Shown: positions 51,331 through 62,201 of the stretch, piece by piece
Layout: each line of letters starts with the position of its first letter
Position numbering within the stretch: position 1 is the first letter of the stretch
Assembly: GCA_904063045.1 (NCBI GenBank)
Contig: CAJFCJ010000019.1
Span: 2,543,179 to 2,607,178 of the forward strand
Direction: 5' to 3'
Source: Dimorphilus gyrociliatus
Lineage: Eukaryota; Annelida; Polychaeta; Dinophilidae
DNA length: 64,000 nt
The notes under the pieces: model-generated
The model's database searches: none
Told to the model about the DNA's origin: nothing
What the model saw: the letters and a program-made list of their open reading frames with translations, nothing else
Translations under genes and position numbers: made by a program

Positions 51331-52286
51331 AATGCAGACTAGTGAGTTTCGAACGTGTTGCATATACTGTATGTATATGTATGTAGCTTATTTACTGTAT
51401 ATATTTATATTATATATCCGAGTATGGTAATTTTTAAATGATTATGTCATAGAATGCAAAATCATGTTAATTTTTATTTAAAAATATCAAAGTATACTTT
51501 GAGAATATTTGTATATATATATATAAATATGTGATACTTTAAATATCTAATATATAGGCACGTCAAACTTTATTCCATCTCAGTTTAATTAGTGTTCAAG
51601 CTGCCAAATGCATGCTGCTTACACTCAATTACAAGTTCGAAAAATGAGACAAACCTCATACTGTTTGTAGAGCAGCTGGCTCAATTAAATCCGGCGCCTA
51701 ATTAACTATAGATATACAGTTCTGGATATAGCGCTGCATTTTTCTACTGTCTATTTTTCGTTTGGAAAAAATAACACGTATTTCGCTTACAAGAACATAG
51801 TAAATATATTATTATGTACTTGTAAATAAGTGGAACAATACAGTGCACTCTTTATATAGGCTAGGTCTATATTGAGTTTGATATTCATTAACTGGCGCAA
51901 TTTCTCGTTAACCGACGATCAAAAGACTTCTTCTTGACAAACTTGTAATTTAAGAGTGTACGTTCACCGTGATTGATGTTGGTTAGAAATTGAAAATTCG
52001 CAACGACCGACCGTATAATAAATTGAACGCAATATCATCGTCGCTCATGCATATTTAATTTACGAAGTTGACGTCTCCCTCACGCCACCGTCTAATCGGG
52101 AGCATTGCCTGATTAGCACGATCTCTTATCGGTGATTGCTCACAAGCTGTGTTTCCCTCCATAGGATAATTACGAAATCAAAAGGAAGACGATGAACCCA
52201 AACATCTTCACAGCTCTTTTATCATTTCCTTCCTAAGCGGCAATTTGAAACGGGAGATGGCGTTACTTGGTGAGTTGACAAATTTC
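51331..52286. other. Intergenic region
   Basis: About 950 bases with the 3' flank of the GPCR gene at the right and the promoter of the micro-exon candidate at the left. No other exon seen. Confidence 0.4.
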
Positions 52287-53339
52287 TTAAATAGCTGTTG
52301 TTGCACTAATTTTCTGAGAAACTTGGAAATAAGTATCAGAGCGATCTTTGATATTGAATCTTTTCAGCAGTATTTGACGAAATTTGGCCCCGGTTATAAG
52401 GTAGATAAAAATATTACAAGCGTAATGCGACATACAGACTTCATCAACGACTTTCTTCACCATTAGAAATTTAAAATACGATTGCCACATTGGATCAGAA
52501 CGAATTTGTTGATCAGAAAGATGAATGTCTCCTCCTTCTATTACAGAACCTAAAATATATAGAATGGAGACGGGTAAAGTGGTAGCTATTACGTAGAAAC
52601 TGACGGAGAGGAGCATGAGAGTAGTGGCTGTCGAATGATTGCTACCGCCCATTATCTGATTGCTGGCTAAAAGGCGAATTTCTCTAACGACGAGAAGGTT
52701 GAAGATGAGTATAACGATAGGAACAAGGCCAAATATTATTGTTTCAGTTATAGATGTCCAAATGGTGAACAATGATAAGGAACCCTGTGAAGTCTCTTGT
52801 CTAGCTTCACATAGTCCATTTTTATATTGCCATAGATACGCTTGCATTGAGCAAATTAGTGAAGCGCCTACAATTGAACCAATAACGACCTTTATAGCTC
52901 TTCCCGTATTGCAGTATTGTTGTTTTTTAAATGGGCGACAAATCGCAATCCATCTCTCGACTGTAAAACCGAGGACGAGTAGAGGGCTTAGGCATTGTGG
53001 AACAAGGTAAATAAAGTTAAAAAGTTCGCAAAAAATCGGATAATCTATAGTTGGATAGCCCCAGGCATGTTTTAACTCCATAAGTAGATGCAATGGTAGG
53101 AAAGTCAAATCGGAAATAGCCAAGGTTATCAAATAAACAGCTGAACTGTTTTTTTTTCTCATTCTCTTCTGGAGCCAAACATATGTAGACAATAAATTAC
53201 CGATAATTCCTATAGAATACCATATGGGAGATACGATTCTGTCAACTTTAACAGCATTTGGTATAAAGATTTCAGAAAATTCGCTAACAGAATATCTTTC
53301 AAATACCGATTCATTTGTCAAAGTCGTGTTCGTTTCCAT
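52287..53339 (-). CDS. Class A (rhodopsin-type) orphan GPCR
   Basis: A single-exon ORF of 350 aa. The extracellular N-terminus carries N-glycosylation sites at N4 and N9. Seven spans are visible. Landmarks are GN in TM1 (47-48), LAISD in TM2 (73-77), Cys104 before TM3, which can pair with Cys177 in loop 2, VERW at the end of TM3 (127-130; the E/DRY motif with Trp for Tyr), Pro256 in TM6, and NIFIY in TM7 (309-313) in place of NPxxY. The layout fits peptide or amine receptors of the large lophotrochozoan orphan sets; a ligand cannot be inferred. The C-tail is short, without a palmitoylation Cys. Lack of introns suggests origin by retroposition or membership of an expanded intronless clade. Confidence 0.93.
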   Translation of the reverse strand: METNTTLTNESVFERYSVSEFSEIFIPNAVKVDRIVSPIWYSIGIIGNLLSTYVWLQKRMRKKNSSAVYLITLAISDLTFLPLHLLMELKHAWGYPTIDYPIFCELFNFIYLVPQCLSPLLVLGFTVERWIAICRPFKKQQYCNTGRAIKVVIGSIVGASLICSMQAYLWQYKNGLCEARQETSQGSLSLFTIWTSITETIIFGLVPIVILIFNLLVVREIRLLASNQIMGGSNHSTATTLMLLSVSFYVIATTLPVSILYILGSVIEGGDIHLSDQQIRSDPMWQSYFKFLMVKKVVDEVCMSHYACNIFIYLITGAKFRQILLKRFNIKDRSDTYFQVSQKISATTAI

Positions 53340-55679
53340 TTTCGGAATCGTCCAAGTAAAACGGTCACGTTCTTAATTAAGAATGAATCAATTCCCTATC
53401 AATTTTGTAGTCGATTTCAGTAAATGTACTGGAATTTGTTTGTTGTGTTTGTCCTTTGTTTTTTCTCTTTTATTCGTCAATCTTCTTTTCTTTTTTCAAA
53501 AAGTACTTTATTGATTACTAATAAAATCTTTTCCGTTCTCTTTTTAATAAAAATTCTTTCTTGTACTTACTTCCGAATTAAGGAGAATAAAGAAGGAAGG
53601 ATAGGAAATTCTCTGCCTCTGTCTCGCAAGGTTGTTTACCTCTCCCCCTTTTTTTTTATTGCGATCGGATCGAGCGTCGAATGACTTCTATCTCAATTCT
53701 GGAAATCGTTCTATACGACATTGGCGACGTATATAGGCGCTTTCTTCACCTCTTACTCTTCTCATTCATAATCCGTTAAGAAATGTCAGACTAGTATAAC
53801 TTCAGGCTATCGTCTAGCTATCTTTCTTTGCTAATGAGCTGCCTATCCTATTAGGATTTGAGAAGATAGGTGATTCGACAGTAGTCTTTTTCAAAAGACA
53901 ACTTAAACAAACTCTCACACACGTTTTGTCAAAGTTAATATTTATATTAGTAAATCTAGTTTCCTAATATCAATATAGTAGACCAAACGCGGCCTCAAAT
54001 CACTCACAAAGAGCTATCATTCTATTCTTTTTATAATACTTGCTATTGAAAGACGTGAAGTTCTGCTTGAGAAGACAAAAGTAAAGAAGCATACACGCAG
54101 AGAGGAAGACTTATTGAGAGGAGCAGATATATAGAGGCGAATAGGCGAAACACAGGTTCAAGTGCCATTATTTCATTTATATAATAGGTATTAGCGTATA
54201 CTTACTCTCAACGACATTTTGAAAATGATGATTAACTTTTTCGATCGTTTTATCAGTTCAATTGTTCTAAAAAAAAGAATTTATAAGACTTTGAACTTCC
54301 CTTCAGAACTTAATCAAACTTCATTTGCATATTATAAATTTGAAGGTATGGAAGGTGATATCAAATTATCCAAGCATCGCTTTCTACTTACAACTCGAGC
54401 GTAAAAATGATTTGGAATAAATGCGGCTTCGAAATAATCCCTTATCCTTTCCAGTTGTAATATTAACGAATTTTCTACTAATAATTGCTAATTTCCTTAC
54501 AAGCTACAGATTTATGACGGATTTGTGTCATATATAAAAAAAATGAAAGGTATTTTTAATATTTATTGCGACATATACGAATTATAAAAAGTCTATTAGC
54601 GTATAAAGACTTGTATTATATATTTTCTTGTATATTTATAAAAAAAAGGTGTTTTTTTAAATTTCTTTTTTATTTTCGTCGTAAATTTCGTATTTCAATA
54701 GGGCAATTGAATGCCATGACATTTACATCTCTTCGCTAAGATACTTATGGACTGGAAAACGATTAACTGAGATAAACAGGCCTATTATGTATCAATATCA
54801 AAATATACCAAGGGGGGAGAGGGAAGTTCTTCTCTATGTGCATTATCGTTATGTTTCTTTGGTAATTTTAATCTATAAAAAATACATTTTTTTCCTTCTA
54901 TAAACCAGATTGTTAATAGAATAAAGTGAAAGAAAATATAAGTGAGGGAAAGAGAGATAGACAGAGGGAGGGAGAGAGGAAAGGAAGGGAGGAAAAAGTA
55001 AACTTTTATCACCATTTACTTAATAATCATAATTTTATTGATTATAATCTTTATTAAGTAATAGTGCTTTTAAATCGGCCTACATATGGATATATTATAC
55101 TCCATATTAAGAAAAAATGCTTTACGCAACTTGTATTGATGTTTTTCAAAAGATTGCCTTTAGTCTGTGTGTTTGAGTCGATCAAAGAAAATAAGAATTT
55201 CGTCAAAATGGCGCTAATCAGAACCAGATGTTTTTTTTTACGAACCAAAGGACGTAAATGATACTTCCTTAGAGGTCATAGCAACTTCAAAACGTTTTAT
55301 GGTTGTTGGAAAATTTGAAACTGTTACATAACGTATCAAGTTACAAAGAATGAAAGAGAGAAATTAGGGAAGACTGGAAAAGGGCTTGGAAGTAATCAAA
55401 TGTAACAAATTTTCCTAATTTCCTTTCTAAACAAAGGAGGCTTATCAGAAATTTATACGTTTTCTTTGCTTTTTGTTCATCGACCTTTAATTCTCATTAA
55501 TTTCTTTTTTAGGAAGAGAAACAAACTGTTTGTATTAAGAAAGTTTAATTGAAATAGAATAGTATTTTTGCAAAAACTTTTCCTGTAATTCATAAAGTGT
55601 TTACTATATAGGTTTGAGTAATATTTTCAATTTCATTCTGAATCTTTGGTCCATACATCTCTCCTTCTTTCTTTCGTCT
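53340..55679. other. Gene-poor region between GPCR and SLC6 genes
   Basis: About 2.3 kb. The left part is the GPCR promoter and the right part the 3' flank of the SLC6 gene. A purine-rich tract lies at 54928-55000. I see no supportable exon. Confidence 0.45.
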
Positions 55680-58609
55680 TTAGGCAAATGATGATTCATC
55701 ATTTTTGTATATGTTCTACAAATTTGTAAAAATATGAATATTTTTAGGTAATTATCGATAAAAAGCAATAAAACTAAAACACATACTGGAAGGTCATTGG
55801 GATAAATAATAGTTCCATTAGGGTTTACTTCGAAGTCACGAGCATAGATTATTAATTTTCTATGCCTAAGAAGTTGAGGTCCCCAGAACTTTGTGGGCTT
55901 AAACGCTGCTTTTAGCTTTAAACGTCAATATATTATAAAAATGATATAAATTATTAGCACAATGTGAAATCTTACCGAATCTGTTTTGAAATAATAGACC
56001 AGAATAAAAATGCTGAAACCTACGAAAGTACAGAGTGGTGTCGCACCTATGCACCAGCCCAAACTGTTAGCCCAACTAGCAAAGTCACCAGATAAGGGTT
56101 TAAACTGAACAAGAAGAAGAGAATTGTAAAAAATAAAGTCATTATAGAGGTAATATAAATATTACGAATAGTTTACCTCTATGAGTGAATATATATAAAT
56201 GAAAGCTGCTATAACAGGTACAACAATAGACCATAATGTTAGATACCAAAATTTACAAATTTTCCATTGAAATAGGTTACAACACCCTGATTTACCAATC
56301 ATTATACCAATATCATTTGTAAACCTATTCCCTCCTAAAATAGTGAAATAAAACGAATGTATTAGGTAATTAAATTCAAATTGAAGAGTTATTAAAAATT
56401 CTACCATAAATGTAAACCAAAACTACAAATGTAATCGAACATAAAAGTAAACTAAAAGTTTCTATATAGTTGTCGACAACCTCAATCAAAAAAATTCCAC
56501 CCTGATTGATAATAAAGGAATGTTTAAAAGTGATAGAGAATGAGACACTAATACAATTAATCGTATAAAAGTTTTGATTCTTACGTTGAAACACAAGGGT
56601 AAACCCAATATGAACATTAAAATACAAAATATTAGACTAATTAACCATCGTCTCTTTCCAAGTGTGTCCGGCCAATGATCACAAATTGAAACAGAAGGTG
56701 TAAGTACCAAACTACAGCTTGTACTTAAACCAAGCGTGATTACGAGCAGGAAGAATAGCACGTACCAAATAGCGGATTGACCTCCAAACGAAAGTGCATA
56801 CGAACTTGTCGTAAATACCAAATCATAACCTATTGAAAAAATTCAAATATAAGCATTCTCTGGCTGCCTTTATGAAGAAGTTTCAAGGTTAATATATTGT
56901 GTGAAAATCAAACCTGGTTTTATCACACTAAAGTCCTTGATGGCAGATGATTGAACAACAAGTTCACCAATAAATAAGTATATAATTACTGTACAAGCGA
57001 TTGCAATACCGAAATCAAGTAGAGCAATTACAATGCTGTCTCTAGAAGAAAGCGCCATCTATTATATTCTGGTGACATATATGTAAAATGACAAACTCTT
57101 ACCTTAGGACATCGTTATGGAAACGATTAAAACTGGCTGAGGCTATTAAAAATCCCCAAGATAGAGAGAGCGAAAAAAACACCTGCACTATACTATCATA
57201 CCAGATGTTGACGTATTGAAATTTTGAACTATCGAACTGAAGTGAATGAAAAAAAAAAAAGCTCATGAATATTTTTTTCTATATTTCTTTATTTTCCATA
57301 TTCTGTTAACTTACTTCCTGAAAAAATGACTTCAAACCTTTGAAGCCTCCTTCGAGGGTAAAACCTTTGATTAACAAACATAGAAGGAGGACTAGAATTA
57401 TTACCATAAAAATACAACTGGCCTATTTTGTAATAGTACAAGAAAAAAAAAACAAGAAATAGAATAAAAAAAAAAAAGGAAATTGCGATTAAAATTAATT
57501 GTAACAAATCTCTGACTAAGCTTTTACCTTTCCGAACGATTTTACACCCTTAATTAGAGTTAGAAAAGAAATAACCCAAAGGCTAAATAAACAGACAACA
57601 ATTTCCCAATGAATGGTTCCAAAATCATCTAAGTGGTAATTCTTTGACATAACCGCTCTATTAAAAAAGTACTCAGAGGTTGGCAAGATCCAGACGACCT
57701 GAATAAGAAAATAATAAAAGTGAGATTATTGTTATAAATATATAAGCGACATATTTTTTTGTACAATTTGACAGAAAATTTTCCCTTTGAACTAATAAAT
57801 AAAGAAAGAATTCACCTTGTTGGATTCGTTAAATGCGCCTAATGGAACTTTAGTATATAATTCAGCTTTTCCTCCAAATGTCAAATTTCTATCACCATAG
57901 CAGTAGTTAGTTCTCTTATCTACATATGTTTTATACTTTTCCATGATGGTCTCATTATTACAATTCTTTGCTACATCATCCAAAGCGAGTTCTGCGCAAT
58001 CTGTATCGATCGTAAAAGGGAAAAAAATAGAGAATGAAGGGGAAAAGGGGGCAAAGGGAGTGGTAGGGGGGAAATTGTTGAAATAATATTTTTCTCGATT
58101 GTTAGGCCTATTGAAAAATTTTTTTCCTTACATGGAGTATTCCACTCGTTATCGCATTTAATTCCTGGAAAATTGTTAACATTTGTTAACCTATTCACGA
58201 AATACCAAACAGCCCAGGCAGTTATAGTTTGGTAATAGATACCAGTTATCGAAGAAATAACAATAAATGATATACCAACAGACTTTAGTACTGGACTAAA
58301 ATTCCACGGAGTTAACGCTGCACCACTAGTAAATTGACCGATGGAAAACTCAAAGAGGACCATTGGAAGACCCATCAATATTAGAACAACTGCATAACAT
58401 AGTAGAAAAGGAGTTCCGTATTTTTGGCATAGATGGGGAAATTTCCATATATTTCCGAGACCTGCTACCCCACCTGTTGTAGCCAAAATAAATTCAAGTT
58501 TATTATTCCAGTATCCTCTTGAACCTTCCTCATCTATGTCGGCTTCTTCTCTCGGATTATCTTCAAGATATTTGACAGATATACCAATTCTTTTGGGAGC
58601 GTGTTTCAT
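55680..58609 (-). CDS. Sodium-coupled neurotransmitter/amino-acid transporter, SLC6 family, divergent
   Basis: Tw​elve exons splice in frame to 665 aa: 58132-58609, 57816-58000, 57528-57698, 57315-57422, 57103-57236, 56914-57041, 56585-56829, 56405-56501, 56177-56334, 55976-56104, 55787-55915 and 55680-55715. TM1 carries the unwound sodium and substrate segment (GGVAGLGNIWKFPHLCQKYG, residues 46-65). The usual Arg of NVWRFP is Lys here, and the residue that is Asp in monoamine carriers is not acidic. TM5 reads LLLCLLIKGFTLEGGFKGLK. TM6 reads SLSLSWGFLIASASF, where most family members have SxGxGxGVLLALSSYN. TM8 to TM10 follow (LGLSTSCSLVLTPSVSICDH; GGNRFTNDIGIMIG). The large second extracellular loop has the Cys pair and NLT and NET glycosylation sites. 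It should be a plasma-membrane symporter, amino-acid rather than monoamine type. The unusual TM6 could alter ion binding. Confidence 0.92.
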
Positions 58610-58884
58610 TTTAGGGGGCTACGTTTAGATACTGACGTAAATATTAAAAAGTTCTTTGTTAACTTGAAAAGCGACTACGCTACCTTTCGGATACTTTCTT
58701 ATTCTTAGCCTTTGACGTTCGTAAGGTGTCGCTACGAGTTTCTTTCATTGAAAAATCTCGGCCATCATCTACTTAGACTAAGAGGAGTAGACGCTTGATT
58801 GGACGCTGTTTGTCAAGCTTCCTCTACGGCCGGGCGTCGTTTAATGTCATCTCTCTTGATCGGGCCAAGGCCGAGAGTTATATG

Positions 58885-58924
58885 TATAAAACAGGGCCTG
58901 CGCAATTAAAGGACAAGTTCAGTC
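58885..58924 (+). promoter_or_regulatory. TATA box plus initiator, plus strand
   Basis: TATAAAA (58885-58891) is followed by an arthropod/bilaterian-type initiator, TCAGTC (58919-58924, start A at 58921), about 30-36 bases downstream, the canonical spacing. It lies about 300 bases from the SLC6 start and points away from it. It could drive a long 5' leader of the nicotinic receptor or an unseen non-coding RNA. Confidence 0.5.
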
Positions 58925-59214
58925 TCTGGGGAGATTCGGTCAAGTAGAAGGGGGTATATAGGGAGGGAAAGAGAGAACTTTATCATTTCTCTTTCGACCG
59001 TGGAAAATCAATTTCCATATATACAGTCTATAAAAAATAGTTTTATCTACATTTAAATAGTACAAAAATAGGGTAACAATTTATTTCTAAATAGACTTTA
59101 TGTGATATTTTAAGTACATTTGCATTTATCTTGAAGATTTGCTGCAATAAAATTAAATTCATGCTCTCTTAATACAGATTAGTTAGGAGCTGCCTTTCAT
59201 CAAGAGTTATGAAT

Positions 59215-59400
59215 GTATCATTAGATATATATCTGTATATATATACTGTATATATATAAATACTAATATATTTATTAGTGTAGACACAAACACATATACA
59301 GTATATATTAATATATACTGTATATATATATATATATATAATAATAATAATATATATTTATATATATATATATATATGTATTTATCTAGTATATTTAGGA
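59215..59400. repeat. TA-rich simple repeat with palindromic CAG/CTG cores
   Basis: Nearly pure TA dinucleotides interrupted by ATATACTGTATAT or ATATACAGTATAT palindromes (59241, 59294 and 59313). Confidence 0.85.
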
Positions 59401-62201
59401 TATTTATATATTTGTATTTTACAGATGTATTCATATGTATGCTTGGATATTTATACAAGCCACAGATGTCGTTCTTTTCTCCTTCCCTCACTTTCCTTTT
59501 AAAGTGGGCCTATATATACACGCGCATGGTTCTCTCTTCAATCGAATAAATATGAAAGCAAAATGGAATTGTAGCAGGGGGCAGCACTGATCGTTCGCTT
59601 CATCATTCGCCGTCGACGGGGATAAGCGAAAAAATGGTGGAAGAAGGATGACGTGGATATTTCTTTGGCTTCTACTAATTCGAAGTGTAAGAGGTATATA
59701 TAAAGTCGAAGGAATAATTAAAAGCCAATAAACGACTAGAGAGTTTATGAGAATAGAATGCAGCTAATAAGCCGCGAATAGAAAAGTCTATTTCGAGTCG
59801 AATTACGGTGAGAGGCTTCTGCACAGAGGCAACTGACCAACGGTACCAGAAAGCAGCAAAGGTCAACTGTAAAAATACTGCAGTTTTTTTCTCTGCAGTT
59901 GCTATGATTTATCGGCGCCAATAGAACTGGATTTTCTCCCTCCTATTCTTTTTCCAAATGTTATACGGCGCCCGATCGATATGCTTTGGTATGGAACGAA
60001 GAAAAGAACGCCTAATATTCCATTCGACTCGCGATTCTTTCTCTATTCTATTCGCTGTACAGGCAAATTGGCGCGTTTACGAATGAGGGAGAGTGTGTTT
60101 GAAAATCTATATATAATTTATACACGACGCTGATTCGGCGGATCAAACGCTTCTTTCGAACGACCTCGAAAAAACGGGCGTTTTTTTTTTCTACGGCTTT
60201 AGATTCGTGTAAATGGAGTTTACTTGTCCTCGCGAATTTCAGCCGTATAAAATTGCGGCGATTAGGTTGGCGGAAAAAGGATCGTTTTTTAATTAAGACG
60301 TTTTCATACACGAATTAGAATACGAACCAACTTTACTGTCTAACATTCGTATTAGCGTAAGAATTTAAACAATAACCTTTCGTGGTTTGTTTATTGTTTT
60401 TTCACCCATCTCGTTTGTATCATTTCAGTTATCTAATCGCGCTTGGCTTTGCCGCTAGTCTCACGAGTTCCCTGGAAAAAGATAGATTGCAGTAGCTGTT
60501 CTCCTCCAACCTAAAATTTCAGACAATAAGAGTTCGTTCACGTTTTCAGATTAGTTGTGGAGAAGATCTGATAGAGGGCGCCACATTGATTTTTTTTTAT
60601 ATTCGAAATGTTGAAAAAACAACCAAAGTGTGAATGCCGAAGTTCTGTATACATATCGCATTCCGCAAACATTCGCCAAATGTTTCTACTTTTCACACGC
60701 ACTCCTCTTTAGCAACAACTCAATATAAGCGACTTGTGCAACGATCTTTTCCGGCGGCAAACCGTTGGGAATAAATCGAACGCGGCCCGATTCGAATTAA
60801 AAGTCGACGAGAAAGAGGGGAATTTTTTCATTTTCATTCTCCCAACTTCTTTTTTTTTTTCATTTACACAGATGCGTTCGCGCAATCGAATAGCCACAGC
60901 CGGTTTCCTTTCAAACTCGGATCTTCCGAACGTAAGGCGTTTTTTTCGCGTGCAGGAAAAAGAGTTTTTTTTTTTTGTGTGTGTGTGTGTTTTTTTTTCT
61001 TTTTCTTTTTTTTTTTTGGGGTGCTCTCCCTGCTATTCCACATAGATTATTTTGGGATTTTTCAACGAATGGGCTGTACAAACATTTTAGCATTATAAAA
61101 CATGCATATGTATAGCACAGCTTATATAAAAAAAATGCTGATAATATGTATGTGTGTCTGTGTGTGTGTACAGTCTATTGGATTTACACTTCCATGTAAA
61201 CCAATGTATACAATGTACAATTATGTAAATAAACAATAAGCTAGATTGATAAAAATATTAATGCACTATATAATTAAAACAGAGTTAATTTAAATAATTG
61301 TTTTATGAAAAGTAAATTTATTCTTTTACATCATTTGACATTGACAATATCTTCAATGTCAACTTAATAAAAAATCTAACTGTACAAATGGCATACATAC
61401 ATATCTCAATACTTTTTTTACGACTTATATACATATATATATATAAATATACAGTTCAGTATATACATTTTGATGTCTATTAATAAACATATATAATCCT
61501 ATCTTATGTATTTAAATTTAAATATATTATACGTATGTATTAATATACTGTATATATATTAAAATATATTTTATATATATTAATGTTGGTATTTATTCTT
61601 ATAACTAGATATTCATTCATTTAACTATAATAATATGGGATCTATGTTTATATGCTGTGCTGTGTAGACTGGCTTTAGCTTTACCTAACATATATATATA
61701 TATATATTTCTATGTGTGTATGCTTTTTTATTATACGATTTTAATTGGCATGCAACCTTTCCCTCATGCATATACTTTTAACTCTTGCTAAGCCTATATA
61801 ACTCCAGCTTTATAGATTAATATTAACGGTTCGTCGCCTTAGGCCTAGACGGAAAGAGGGCTCATATATCGGCAGTTTTATTAGTTTTATTATATGCGAG
61901 CTGGGATGGAGGTTGGGAATAAAAAAATTTTCAGCAGCGGGGAATCGAAAAGAAAAGGACGGACGATGAACTACATAAAAAAAAAATCCGTGCGGGGTAG
62001 TGTATGTGTGCGTTTCACAGCGTGTGCCGGCTACGATAAGACTGCAACGAGCGGCGGGCGCCATGTTGTACTGCAAATCGATCGACACATTAGCATTGAG
62101 CTAGCAGTATGCAGTTGCGTATCGGCGCCGACGTTGCTGCCGTTATCGTACGTCCGTCTTTCATCGGCCGCAAATTCTCGGCCAAATGAGTAGGGAGCAG
62201 G

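Larger units (their letters stand above)
58610..62201. other. Gene-poor region upstream of the nicotinic receptor
   Basis: About 3.6 kb with no supportable coding exon. It holds a TATA/initiator pair (see 58885), dense TA-rich simple sequence (59215-59400, 61430-61570), T/G homopolymer-rich DNA (60960-61020) and a CpG-containing stretch near 61980-62200 just before the receptor start. Confidence 0.45.

Noticed and set aside
52660-53010. Plus-strand ORF of 116 codons inside the GPCR
   Set aside because: Antisense shadow of the seven-span receptor.
59215-59400. Regularly spaced TA blocks resembling an array
   Set aside because: Simple TA microsatellite with interruptions; no unique spacers, so not a CRISPR-type array, which would not be expected in an animal genome.
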